NCBI RefSeq assembly: GCF_032854445.1
Contig: NC_088295.1
Coordinates: 34,256,510 to 34,320,509 of the forward strand
Source of the DNA: Liolophura sinensis
Lineage: Eukaryota > Mollusca > Polyplacophora > Chitonida > Chitonidae
Reading direction: 5' to 3'
DNA length: 64,000 nt
Within the stretch, counting starts at the first letter, position 1; every line of letters starts with the position of its first letter. Below, piece by piece: positions 1 through 12,800 of this stretch. A program made the position numbers and the translations under genes. Under the pieces are notes generated by a model. The model did not search any database. It was not told the DNA's origin and worked only from the letters and a program-made list of their open reading frames with translations.

Positions 1-2540
1 TTTTGTTTTTTTTTCTTGTTGAAGCAGGTCATTTGTTGTGACTAATCTCCAATAGTATTTTAGGCTTTTTAGTATGCTATGAGTTAGAAATGTTTAGATA
101 CATGTACAAAAACTGTGAACTGATGTTTGTGTATAGAGTATTATGTATGTATGCTTTGTACAGACAGCAATCTGTGTGCACAGGACTTCAAACCTCCAAC
201 AACATGATAAATGTGACTTTCACTGTTTTCAGATATTTTAGAAACTTTGTGAACAATTCAAGCTACAAGCACAAGTGCACAGACTTGGCTTGTAATTAGG
301 TCCATATTTTGCACCAGACATTTGCTTAATTCCCATCACCCAGCACAGTATCATCTTGATACCTGATAGGTATGGAGATTCCTTATGTCTGATTTACCTA
401 AGTAAGCCTGATCAATTAAATGGCTTACTACTGAACAGCTTTCACCTGTCCACCTACCCCATATTTGTATGGACTGTTCCATTAGTAGTGGTTATCTGCC
501 CTTGATTGGTTCCGGTGACAGGACTACATGAGCTTTCACTGAACAAGTGCCTGAACATACCAGTGAAAAGGGAATGGTCATAAAGGTTTCAGATTGCATT
601 TTTAAGTTTTGACCTAGATGATCCTCAGTCTCACTCACAGCAGTGCCTCTGCCAGCATACATGTATCGTCTGTGTAAGTACATGCACTAACCATGCCATG
701 CTTCTCAGTGTTGTTGATTGACTGAATTGGATGTAAGATATTGGCTGTAAAGGAGGACTGTAGTGAAAAGGGATGTCTCATTTGTCTCTTGGATCATTTT
801 GAAGTCTATCATTTAATGGCATAGTGTCAGATACCTTTTAACTCAAAAAGTCTGGACCAGTTAGGTTTAAGTGTGGTGCAGGTTGATCCACTATGGAACT
901 GTGAATGGTTTTGATTCTGTGTTGGACATGCCCCATCCAGTTGTTCTTGTATGTGGTTCTGGCATTTAGACAAGGTATGAATGTGGGTGTACTGGGGGCA
1001 AGGTAAAGAGACTGAAAGATTTGAATGTCATCTTAACCGATACTACAAAATAGTATGTGATGTGAATTACTTGTAGACGTTCTAGGTTTTTAGAGTGAAC
1101 ATTGGCGTCATTTATGATCATAATTGTTTTATTTTTATGAAAGTATTGACTGTCCATTACTAACTGTTAAACTGCTTCATTTGGTGTACTTAATACATAT
1201 ATACAACATGTAGGTGTATAATCATGCTCTTGGCAGAATCAGGTCGTGACACCAGAATTTCTGTCAGCTATATAGAAGTAGTTCTTGTACTTTATACTTA
1301 TTTTCTCTCCTCTCTCCTGACTAATATGTATTTTGTGTCTCATTGGACACAAGGCTATTTTCAAGAATACATAAGTATTTTTGACAATTGGTTAGAAAAT
1401 GACTTTCTCAAGGTTAGCATTTGTTTGGGTACACAATAACAAATTGCATGCTTTCTTCTCAAGAACAGAGATTCTGTATTTTGTTTTGTTCATACCTATT
1501 GCTTTAGTTTATACATGTTTGCCTTAATTCTGGCTTCATGTGTTCTGATCAGTTTTGATCGGAGTAATTTACCCTGTATTATAGTTTGGGGAATGATCAT
1601 TGAATAAGCAAAGGATTAGTTACAACAAAAATCCAGGGAAAAAGCTGGGTATTTTATGCAGCCATAAGACCTGCAACCATCAAGCCCACACTTCTTGAAA
1701 GGGTAGCCACAGTGAATGACTAGCAGTAGTCAGAAAAAAAAAACCTAGTGTATCATTTGTTGACCAGAAACGTATTTTTATACAGATTCTAACAAGCCTA
1801 CATTCATATTAGCTTTACCCTTTATCAGTCTACAGTACAAAATTCTTTTCACATTTCAAAGCAGTAGCTGCAGAGGCATGTGTATAAAACTATATTTGTA
1901 ACTTAGGCAACTAAGTGAAATGTTGTTGGCTCTTTTTTCCCATTTTGTTTGGTTAAGCCACTCAGAATGTACAAACAAAAAAAACTGAAATAAAGATAAC
2001 TGACTTCTCCATGTCTGGTTTACTGGGAGAGAATGTGTGGCTTCTTTTATGTAGACTTCTCTTTACATTTTTATGTACAGTTGACCATATTCAATAGAAA
2101 TAAATTACATAAGCAAATGCGTGCACCTTCACGTTAAGAAGGCTTAACTATTCTTGACCTGGGACTAGTTCATAAAAATTGAATTACCGTTGAAATCTTA
2201 ATACCCTAAAACGAAACTAAGTTTTGCTTTGATAATGGTTAAAATACCTGAGTGATGGTAGACCCATGCAGCAATAGTACAGGGACTAAAACCAAGCTTA
2301 ACTGTTAATACATTTTTCTTCCCCAAGGCCCTTCATTCCATATATGCCAAGTATTTAGGCATAAATAGAATGGATCAGGTTGAATTATTTGATTGACGGT
2401 CTACACCATTTTGGTACCGGGACTCTAGAATATAGTGGCAAACATGTCTATGGGTGAAGAAAACTTTGTTGAAGAAATCACCAAATGCGATTGCCTTTGG
2501 ATGCAAGCATAGGCCTGTGACGTTTGAAAACCTCAATTTT
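1..2540. other. Non-coding stretch, possible 3' UTR of an upstream gene
   Basis: No reading frame here resembles a protein I recognise, and the short open frames lack splice-bounded coding character. An AATAAA signal at 1989-1994 on the plus strand would fit the end of a long 3' UTR from a gene to the left, but no coding exon is present to confirm this. The rest is AT-rich DNA without clear repeats. Confidence 0.3.
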
Positions 2541-2542
2541 CA

Positions 2543-2879
2543 GGAGGCGGTACATGTAGCAAACCAGCACAGCACAATGACACAGGAGCATTCCATTAAT
2601 GCGATCACTTGAGTTCAAATCCTGTTCCTGTTGGCTTCCCGTCGGGCCATAGGTTCATCGTCATATGACTGAAAAATTGTTGAGTACGACGTTAAACCCC
2701 AAGCACTCACTCACTCACTCGGGCCATAGGTAGGCAGGTCTGCCAGCAACCTGCAGATGGTCAGATGGTCATGGGTTTCCCCCAGGCTCTGCCCTTTCTC
2801 TCTTGCCATAATTCTGGCTACTTTTGTATAAGTGAAATACCCGTGAGTACAGCACGAAACACCAATCAAATAAATAAAT
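2543..2879 (+). repeat. SINE family A, split by a SINE fragment
   Basis: Degenerate tRNA-derived SINE. It shows the B-box-like GAGTTCAAATCC near 2611, the body motif around 'CAGCAACCTGCAGATGGTC', and a 3' end with AAGTGAAATACCCGTGAGTA, ACACCAATCAAAT and an AATAAAT tail. The same body and tail recur about twenty times in this window, which defines the family. The copy is interrupted at 2655-2718 by a second SINE type with a target-site duplication. Confidence 0.75.
2655..2718 (+). repeat. SINE family B 3' fragment nested in SINE A
   Basis: A 64-bp 3' end (CATATGACTGAAAAATTGTT, then GTACGACGTTAAACCCC and an ACTC repeat tail) lies between two identical copies of TCGGGCCATAGGT at 2642-2654 and 2719-2731. 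The 13-bp duplication and the 5' truncation are what LINE-assisted SINE insertion normally leaves. Confidence 0.85.
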
Positions 2880-2999
2880 CAAACTGAAATGGATAATGTA
2901 GTATTGTAGTGTTGCCTCGATGGTCATTTGCCTGTCTTAAAAAATTAGCAAATAAACAAATGAAAACAAGCAAAACAATACAACTTAGATGGAAAGCAT

Positions 3000-3534
3000 C
3001 TCCTAGACAAGAAGACCGGCCCAGATAGCACAGTCGGTAGAGCATCCGCTTCGGGAGCGGTAGATCGAGTCACACCTAAGGCCGTAAAAGAGGAAGTTGT
3101 AACGTCCTTGCTTGGCCTTCAGCATGAAGGGGATAGTGCAATGACTGGTTGACCGTGTCAGTATAATGGCTCGGGTGGGGCAGCTTACTTGCCTTCGGTA
3201 AGTCATCTTAGTGAAGCAGCACTAGATAAGAGAGGGGTGGAATGCGTCCTCCAACAAGAAGGCACATTACATACATTCTAAGGATTCCTTCGTCATCATA
3301 TGGCTGAAAAATTGTTGCGTACGACATTCAAGCATTCACTCACTCTCCTAGACAAGTTTGTGGGTTCAAGTCCAGCACTGGAGAGGGATTCGGTCAGGAA
3401 AATTGTCATATAGGTCCACTGTACTCAGTTAGATTTTCTCCCCGTATAAACCAGGTCTAATAATCTGGAGTATAACAAAGAATAAAGACTTCCCGATAAG
3501 TGAAGTAGAGCAGAAGAAACTCAATCAAAGAAAA
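3000..3534 (+). repeat. Putative third SINE carrying a nested SINE B
   Basis: The 11-mer ATGGAAAGCAT occurs at 2989-2999 and 3535-3545, as a target-site duplication would. After removing the SINE B insertion (3012-3343) and one copy of its duplication, a B-box-like GTGGGTTCAAGTCC is left, followed by about 180 bp of unfamiliar body. This suggests a 5'-truncated tRNA-derived element of a different family. The flanks support it, but the body matches nothing else I see in the window. Confidence 0.45.
3012..3343 (+). repeat. SINE family B, full length
   Basis: The tRNA-like head has an A box (TAGCACAGTCGGTAGAGC) and an anticodon-arm-like CCGC-TTCGGGA-GCGG, which would read as a CGG (proline-type) anticodon. 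A unique body follows, including GGGGATAGTGCAATGACTGG and GTGTCAGTATAATGGCTCGG. The 3' end is GGCTGAAAAATTGTTGCGTA with a CATTCACTCACTC tail. A 13-bp duplication TCTCCTAGACAAG flanks it at 2999-3011 and 3344-3356. Related copies lie at 6186-6479 and 31181-31512. Confidence 0.85.
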
Positions 3535-3763
3535 ATGGAAAGCATTGGACATTGGAACTACATAACAAAATTCCATCACAGTGGTGGTTAGGTGACGTCC
3601 GGCAAATTGTTATCACATTAGGCGCAGTAAACTCTTCTTCGATACAAGATCATCTGGCGATAACTGGGAATATCGTGGAACATGACAAACGCTCGACCCG
3701 CACAGAGTTAATGTTGATGATACAGCATTCCACATAACCGCTTCAGGGGGAGGTAACGGTAGT

Positions 3764-3832
3764 ACCGGAAGATACAATGTCATGATTGGTTCATCAATTA
3801 TCTCCCTTCACACTTTCGCGGGAAAGACGTCA
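3764..3832 (+). promoter_or_regulatory. PMS2 promoter elements: ETS, CCAAT, E2F, CRE-like
   Basis: Within 115 bp upstream of the PMS2 start codon lie ACCGGAAG (3764-3771, ETS-type), ATTGG (3785-3789, inverted CCAAT), TTTCGCGGGAAA (3814-3825, E2F-type) and GACGTCA (3826-3832, CRE half-palindrome). There is no TATA box. Such clusters are common in S-phase and DNA-repair gene promoters. That these sites are used here is inference. Confidence 0.5.
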
Positions 3833-3877
3833 AAATGTATATGGAAATGAAATGAAAGTTTGGACATAACTTGAACA

Positions 3878-6800
3878 ATGGGTGACGATTTATCAGGTGC
3901 TTCCGCATCCGTACAAGACGAAGATGGTTCTATCCCTTTACCGTAGGTGACATAGATCTGTTATAAACAAAAAACTTGATAGTTTTGAAAAGTATTACAA
4001 CAACAACAGGCCCCGTAAAAATAGACCAAACACTGCACGGCATGGTGCAGCAAAAATAACAACCATTTTAAGGTATTCTTTTGCCTTTGACTTGGTTTCT
4101 TTCTTCGAATACACTTAGGACTGCAAAAATGTAAAGTCTTCGCTTAAGTAGTGAATCTAAATGGACTCAGTGTGCTATTTTAAAATTATATATAATATGG
4201 TCTGTGTATGGGGCCTGCTCTATGTGTTAACTGAGGAGTGTTTTGATGAGTTGGTTGTTGAACAAAGATGCTATCAAATACAGATATGCACATTTGTCTG
4301 CCAGCAATCTGCGGATGTTGGTGGGTTTCCCGCAGGCTCTACCTGGTTTCCTCTCGCTACCTCTGTCGTATAAGTGAAATATTCTTGAGTACAGTGCAGT
4401 GTAAAAGACCAATCAAATAAATAAATAAAGAAGACAAGGTTTATTTTAGCTTTAAGGGACTAGCCCTTGATGATTATTTCACTTTTTTATATTTTGACTA
4501 CACATGCATTTTCCAGATTTTCTTTTTCTTCACTTCACACTTATACAGTTCAAAAGCATATGTAAACAGTAGCAAGGTCTACTACAAAACCAGATACCAT
4601 TTATATGACATATGAATGGTATTTTTGTGGGTTGGCATGTAGTCAGCTGAATTTCACAGATGATATTTAGAAGGTGAGACGTTGATCATTCGGGTAATAC
4701 CAAAATATACTGAATCTGTATGGCTCTGAAACCAACCAAATCCACAGATTGGCCTAATCGTTATTCAGTTGTTATGCAGTCAGCGCAGCTTGAAGGTTGA
4801 AATCTCAGATTTAGTAATCCAACTGAATTCTCTATACACTTTCAGATTATCTGACAATGTACAGGCAGGTTTTATCAAGGCCATTGACCGTGGCTCTGTC
4901 CACAAGATATGCTCTGGTCAAGTTGTCCTCACTCTGGCCACAGCTGTCAAGGAGTTGGTGGAGAACAGTATTGATGCTGGAGCTACTTCTGTGGGTAAGA
5001 CATGCACTGTGAAGTAGAAATTTTTCATACTAGTACTGTGGTCAGCCAAGAGAAGTAACTCTTGCTGTCATGTGCAAAGCATAGGGCACACAGTTGAAGG
5101 TCACACTCGATGGTTTATATTGTACTAACATGTAGACCTATTTTTTTTTTAAGGGAAAAACCCCTCACATCATAGGTACTTTGTGTGATTTTTTTTTTTT
5201 TTTTTAATAAATGGTTTGCAATGGCAGCCATCTTTGAGATAAATTTGTGTATATTGCCCATTGTATGCCCTTACTAGCCAAGGGCCTCTGCCCAGCTTAT
5301 TACACCTTACAATTGACACCCAGTGGGCAATACACAAATTTACCTAAAAGATGACTGCCATTGCAAACAGTCTATTAACTGAAACAAACAGCTCTAAAGA
5401 TCAGTCTGAAAGAGCAATTGGTATGTCATATTTTTGAAATCTTGCCTTTTAACACAAGTCATTCATTTCACGGAGAGCAAGGCTTGACATCAACCTCTTG
5501 TGAGATGTCACAGCTGTTACCAGTTTACACCTATCCATCAAAGCTGCAAGTTCATATCTACGTCTGTGAATCTTTACAGAAATCAAGCTGAAGGAATATG
5601 GATCTGAGTTGATTGAAGTGATTGACAATGGCAGTGGAGTAGAAGAGAGCAACTTTGAGGGACTCAGTGAGTTCATAACATTTAGTGTAATTCATTTCTG
5701 TGCTAAAACAGTGAACCTGTGAAAAAACACTGTTTTAGTTTACACCTGAAGACGTTGAAATATCATCAAATCTATTTGTGTATTCACTACAATTATGGAC
5801 ATGGTATAGCTGTTTTAATAGACAGTATTTGTACATACAAGCCTACATGTAGTTTTTGATGTTCTGTTGGAATCATCTTATGAAGTTTTTGTGAAATATG
5901 TCCAGAATAGGTGTTTTACAATTTGTGTTAATATTTGCCAGCACTGAAGCACCATACATCCAAGCTACAGGACTTTTCAGATTTGATTAATGTTGAGACA
6001 TTTGGATTTCGAGGAGAGGCCTTGAGTTCTTTATGTGCTTTAAGGTGAGTGTAAAATAATGAGGCCTTGTATTGTGCATGTATGCAGCCGGATTACCTTA
6101 TATGTATGTATGTATGCATGTATATATGTGTGTGTATGTATATGTATGTATGTGTGTATGTACATATGATATGTCTTCTTCTGGCAGAGGCAGTTGGTAG
6201 AGCGTCCACTTCGGGAGCAGTAGATGCAGGGTCAGTCCTGCATAGAGTCACAGCTAAGACTTTAAAACAGAAAGTTGCAGCTTCCTCACTGGGTGTTCAG
6301 CATTAAGGGGATAGTGCAATGACTGGTTGACCGTGTCAGTATAATGGCTTGGGTGGGGTGGCTTACTTGCCTTTGGTAAGACATTTCAGTGAAGCAGCAC
6401 TAGATAAAAGAGCGTTGGAAATCCGTCCTGCAACAACTGAAAAATTGTTGAGTACGATGTTAAACTCACTCACTCACTCTTGTGGCAAGGCGATTCCATG
6501 CTGCCAAAGTGCTGCCCCTCTGAAGTGTCATGCCAAAGACACCAAACATGACTCCTCGCCAAGTCACAGGTAATGACACCTGGCCAACCAGTCTGTCCTG
6601 GGGCAGCAGCAAGTATAATTTTTAAAGTCTTTGGTATGACCCGACCAGGTTTGATCCCGGTTTGTCACCCATCTGCGAGCCGGACGCTCTAACCATTAGT
6701 CCACCAAAGCGTTGCAGATTGCCTTGTAGATAGATGCACGGCTTGAAAGTCACATGTCTCTTGTTTCAAACCATGTTGTTGTAGTCCTACCTGGCGAAGA

Positions 6801-9800
6801 TCAATGGTCAGTTGTCTACGTCATACACTCTTTTCCACTATTAATAAACTTTACTGCCGTAAGGCGCAAAAAGTCTTGCATGGCACCAGTCAGTCAGGTA
6901 TTCAGTAAATAAAACCGTGTATTTAATGTTATTGATTACAGCTCACACAAAGGTTGTTAAGAACTGAATAGTTTGCTGACTTTGGCCTTCGTCACTTAGT
7001 AATCCTCAGGTTGGGGTATTTGTTTTGAGTGGTTCTGGAGTGTTCAAGACAATTCAGCTTTATGAATTATTGTATAATAGAAAAGAATAGACAACTGTAA
7101 ATTGAAGTTTTACCTGTAAATTTGTGATGGTGTATCGGATTTCAGCCAGCTGTCTGTAACGACACGTCACAAGAGTGCATCAGTGGGGCACAAACTGGAC
7201 TTTGACTATCATGGAAAACTCACCAGTAAATCACCTTGTGCCAGACAAGTATGTGAAATTCATGCCTGAACAATTCGAGCAACAAGTATTAAGATCTCTA
7301 TTTTTTTGTGTTTATAATAAGCTTCATTTCAACAGGCAACCTGCGGATTTCCACCCACGATGATGCTGTCTCCGTCATATTAATAGAAACATCCTTGACG
7401 ATGGCATAAAAAACCCAATCAAATCAAATGAAATCATTTCAGCTAATTAAATGTATTTTAATGAAGAGTATGGAGCATGTGTGTTTGAATGTAAAGTTGT
7501 GTGAGGATAAATATGATATGTATATGTATGATCAGAAAAGATATTCTCATCTCCTGACAGAATGGCACCACAGTCACTCTACAGAACCTCTTCTCTACTT
7601 TACCTGTCCGCCATAAGGAGTTTCAGAGACACCTGAAGAAGGAGTTCTCTAAGATGATACAGGTGTTGAACGCTTACTGCATCATCAGCACAGGTGTGCG
7701 GCTTTCCTGCTCAAACCAGAATGGCAAAGGGTAAAAAATCTACAATATTTCAGTGTTATATATTAGATTGATAAGACCTAAAATAGTTTTTGTATTAATT
7801 TTTTTGATGTTTTAAAGTTTTATGAAAAAAAGTATAAAGTATCCATACATTTTAAGATTATGAACAGTGTAAGAAAATATGATACTAATATACTTGATAT
7901 TTAAATCCACTGAAATTGTGTATTTATTCAGTTGTATGACACTTCCATTGAGGTGGATAAGTTCACACCCAGCTGGTTTTGAATAAATAAATTGTGAATC
8001 TTGACAGATAACAGTGGCCAATAATGTTGCATATAAACTTAAATGTGGCATATCTCAAAACAAGAAGAAATGCAGTATGATGTGTTTGTATTTATGGCAA
8101 TGACAAAATCTTAAAATGAAATGAACCTTTCAACAGGAAAAGGAATATTGTGGTCTCCACCAATGGAAACAGTTCCCTGCGGGAAAATGTATCTAATATA
8201 TTTGGACCTAAACAGGTTTGTTATAGTTTATGGTACAGCCATCACTCTAAATTTATATTATATTATAATAAGGAATATTATGGTCTCCACTAATGGAAAC
8301 AGTTCCCTCCAGGAAAATGTATCTAATATATTTGGACCTAAACGGGTTTGTTATAGGTTTTAGTACAGCCATCACTCTAAGTTTATATTATATTATAATT
8401 AGGAATATTATGGTCTCCACTAATGGAAACAGTTCCCTCCAGGAAAATGTATCTAATATATTTGGACCTAAACGGGTTTGTTATAGGTTTTAGTACAGCC
8501 ATCACTCTAAGTTTATATTATATTATAATTAGGAATATTATGGTCTCCACTAATGGAAACAGTTCCCTCCAGGAAAATGTATCTAATATATTTGGACCTA
8601 AACAGGTTTGTTATAGGTTTTAGTACAGCCATCACTCTAAATTTATATTATATTATAATAAGGAATATTATGGTCTCCACTAATGGAAACAGTTCCCTCC
8701 AGGAAAATGTATCTAATATATTTGGACCTAAACGGGTTTGTTATAGGTTTTAGTACAGCCATCACTCTAAGTTTATATTATATTATAATTAGGAATATTA
8801 TGGTCTCCACTAATGGAAACAGTTCCCTCCAGGAAAATGTATCTAATATATTTGGACCTAAACGGGTTTGTTATAGGTTTTAGTACAGCCATCACTCTAA
8901 GTTTATATTATATTATAATTAGGAATATTATGGTCTCCACTAATGGAAACAGTTCCCTCCAGGAAAATGTATCTAATATATTTGGACCTAAACAGGTTTT
9001 TTATAGGTTTTAGTACAGCCATCACTCTAAATTTATATTATATTATAATAAGGAATATTATGGTCTCCACTAATGGAAACAGTTCCCTCCAGGAAAATGT
9101 ATCTAATATATTTGGACCTAAACAGGTTTGTTATAGATTTTGGTACAGCCATCACTCTAAACTTCAGATAATGATGTCTTTTACATGTATGTGGATCTTC
9201 ATATATAACATTTGTTGCCATTCTTAAGTATCATACGGGCAATAATTAAAATTCACAATTTTACTGAACATCTAAACAGTAAAGCAAGGGAAAATTTTTA
9301 ACTTAATGCCGAGACATTATCAGGCAATGTAATTTTGTGTCTAGTTTGCATTTTAAGAAGCCTGCTCTAAAGTTTGTATTGTTTTCCTGTATTCCGTACT
9401 GTTGTCTTTTGGATTCAGCTTCAAAGCCTTTTAGAATTCCAGCAGATTAAACCAACGGATGACATTTGTGAAGAACTAGGACTGAAAATTCCAGAACAGT
9501 TTCATATCATGTACAAGTAAGTGTGTGCAGCCTACATTCAGAAAATATGACAGAATGAATCACTTTTGAAGTGGGTGTTTTAAAATTCCAGTTTTATAAA
9601 CCTGTATCTTTAGTTTTCAACCAACACTTTGTAATGTTTAACCATGTATGAGTATGTTAAACGATTTTTCCAATGACTAAGTTGAATATTTTGCCTGATT
9701 CTGTTGGTCGTTAACTATTTTGAGGTTTGCTTGGAAGGTAGGATGATAGCCTGTTAGCCTAAAATGTAAGTTTCAACACCAGAAGTATTATCATATGACA

Positions 9801-12800
9801 TCTACCTGCCACTATAATGCTCCACTGTAAATGCACTTTTTGAGTGAAATGTTTGGTGATTAACTGGAAATCTTCATGGCAACTTACAGTGTACGTAGCA
9901 TTGTTTTGCAGAGGTATTCCTTACACTTACTGGTTCCTTCAGATGAAGCAGTGGTCTTGCTAAGCTTGTTGGCCATTGACCATTGCTTCCTCTAATTCAG
10001 CTGTCATGGCTGCAGTTTTAAATCAGATGGGGAGGGTTGTTTTCAGCTACAAAAAGTGAGAATTTGATTTACTTGAATATAACTGTAAATTTATTTTTCA
10101 AGGTACAATAAAAAGTCTGCTTTATTCTAAATCATTGTATATATTAGTAATTGTAGTCCTTGTACAGAAAGAAATACATCTGCCTGAATACCCATGTTGC
10201 CAGGGTGACAGGCTATGTGTCCAGCTGTTGTCATGGCCAGGGAAGGAGCAGTACTGACAGACAGTTCTACTTTATTAACCAGCGTCCGTGTGACCCCACA
10301 AAGGTAAGTTTGAGCCGCTGAGTTTGATGTTAGTGCCAAAATAAATTTTCATTACCCTTAAAGTGTAATTCTGTTTCACTGGAAAGTTTCATCTTACACT
10401 GCTCCCTAGAATTTACACGAATCGATTTACCACAAATTAACACGATGGTGTGATGTCCCCCATTTTTTTTTTGTACCAGTGTTAAAATGTTCACAGGAAA
10501 AAGGGCAAAATTATTGTCACAAGTACGTCTTTAGGCATCATTGTTACGCATTGTCAAGGTGGATTAAAATTTGTTCTTTTCAAAATACAGTATTCCATAA
10601 AAAAAGTAAGGAATTCTTGACATAGCCTTTTCATGCAGGTCAAAAGTTCGCCTTTCTAAAAGATAACAGACTCTCAATTCACAGATAAGGCAATGGTAAG
10701 TCACTTTAGACGTGATAATGTTCCATTATTTCAAGACTTTATTGCCAGACATGCAATTTTTATAATAGGTATTGCTTTATAAAGCTAGTTAACTCAATCA
10801 GCACAAGTACCTGAAATTCTTGTGTACATTTTGTATCATACCATACAACTGTCATCAGTCACGTTCAGAATTCTGCTTATTCCAGCCGTTACAAATTATC
10901 TCCCTTGTCAGGATTCGATTTTGCGGTGATTCGATTATAAGACAATATGGATCTTTGAGTCCGGATGAGTGCTTTGAGCGTTTGAATACCAAATGAGGTA
11001 TTTTCTGTGTTAATGTACTGATAAACAACTAAAACAGCAGCTTCAAATGTTCTGATGAGTGAATTTGCAATTCCTGAAAAGTAGATTTCTTTCAGGTGTC
11101 CAAGCTGGTAAATGAGGTTTATCACATGTATAACAGACATCAGTACCCATTTGTGGCCCTTGACATTCAACTCGAGAAAGGTAAATCCCATGGCTTGCTA
11201 CTGATATTAAATAACAAGCTGTTAAAACTTACCTGGACATGGTTGTGGTGGAAACATGACTGTATTTAATTAAGGCACTACAAGTGAACATGACCTTGCT
11301 TTAGACACACTGCATGTTTAATACATAACCATACATTTATGGCTTAATTTATTTATTTATTTGATCCGAATTCTACACTGTACTCAAGAATATTTCGCTT
11401 GTTTTTTGGCGGCCAGCAGTGGTGGGAGGAAATTGGGTAGAGCCCGGGGAAAACCCAGGAACATCCAAATGTAGTCCGCAGACCTTCCTCCATACATCTA
11501 TGGCCAGAGAAGAAGCCACGTATGAGCTGAATTTAAACTAACAATAATCACATTTGTGGGAGACTTCAGGGCGTTGTGTTGTTCAATCAAAAATAACATA
11601 TGCGTGTGTCAGCTTTACCCAGCATGGCAAAGTGTATGTAACTATAATGGTGTTTTGCTGCAGACCATGTTGATGTGAATGTGACCCCAGACAAGAGGCA
11701 GATATTTGTACAGGAGGAGAAGTTGTTGTTGGCCATAATAAAGGTGAGAGGTAATTTGTGTATCAGTGGGATAGTTACATGGAGGGATAAGAAGTGCTGG
11801 TGACTATAGGTGTAATGCTGTACACTTTAGTAGTAAAGTCCAGGTGGACGTTCACAATTTGTCTGTGTTCTTTCTTGTCACAGCTCAAAAGTTTGTCCTG
11901 CTGGGTTATTTATTTATTTAAGTGTCATTGAATTCCCATACTGAAGAAATTTTCAATTATACGTTGGCTGGAAAACTACACACTCTACACCCCTTCTTTG
12001 TTTCAGAGCTCATTAATTAAGATGTTTGAGCCGATTCATTCTATATACCAGGTAAACCCTGTCCCAGCCTCAGCTGGAAGTAAGTATGCAGATGAGTCAT
12101 GATGACAAATTTTGTAGTTTGTACAAAACAAAACTGACTTCAATTTACTTTCCTTCACCTTTGTAAGTTATTTCTCAGAGTTTCAGAAAAAAAATTTCAG
12201 TTCAGTTTATCCTTTATATGCAATTGTGTATATTTGTTGTTAATTATATATCTTTGATATTTTCAGCTATGTTGACCTCGATGTTCAGGAAGGCTGATTC
12301 ATCTAATGCAGAAGGGTATGTGAATATAGGTGTAGCAATAGAAGGAGAAGGTTTATAGAGAACTACATTCATGAAGTCATTACTAGAGATACATGTAGTC
12401 ATGTTGGCTGGGTAACACTTGAACAGAGCAAACTGTGTTTAGCCCAAACACATGCTCTACCAACATCATAAATAGTTTGAGTGTATTCGTTAAAAAAAAA
12501 ATTTTTTCTTGTGATTGTCTTTTAGTGAAATAGATGACAGAAGTGAAGAGGTGGAAAAAACACAACTGAACAGGAGAAAAGTGAGTGGTGAAAATACGAT
12601 GTGTGTCAGGTGATTAATATTTATGTTACAGTATTCAGCAGTTTACTTTGTGGTGTAAGCCATACTGTTATTCTTGAACCTTTTCACATGGTTGCAGGGT
12701 GTTTGTTCAAGAATATTCTGAAAAGATTATTCTGTGTAGACGGATAAAATCATAACTTTTCTGAAGCCCTTTAATTGGCCTACCCAATGGATGTCTCCAA

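Noticed and set aside
3012-3075. tRNA-Pro-like gene
   Set aside because: The A box and anticodon arm are good, but the sequence continues into a repeated SINE body with target duplications, so it is a SINE head and not a tRNA gene.
8121-9227. Series of overlapping 66-aa open frames
   Set aside because: They are the exon-7 tandem array read in another frame, or read through its introns. The periodicity, not a protein, explains them.
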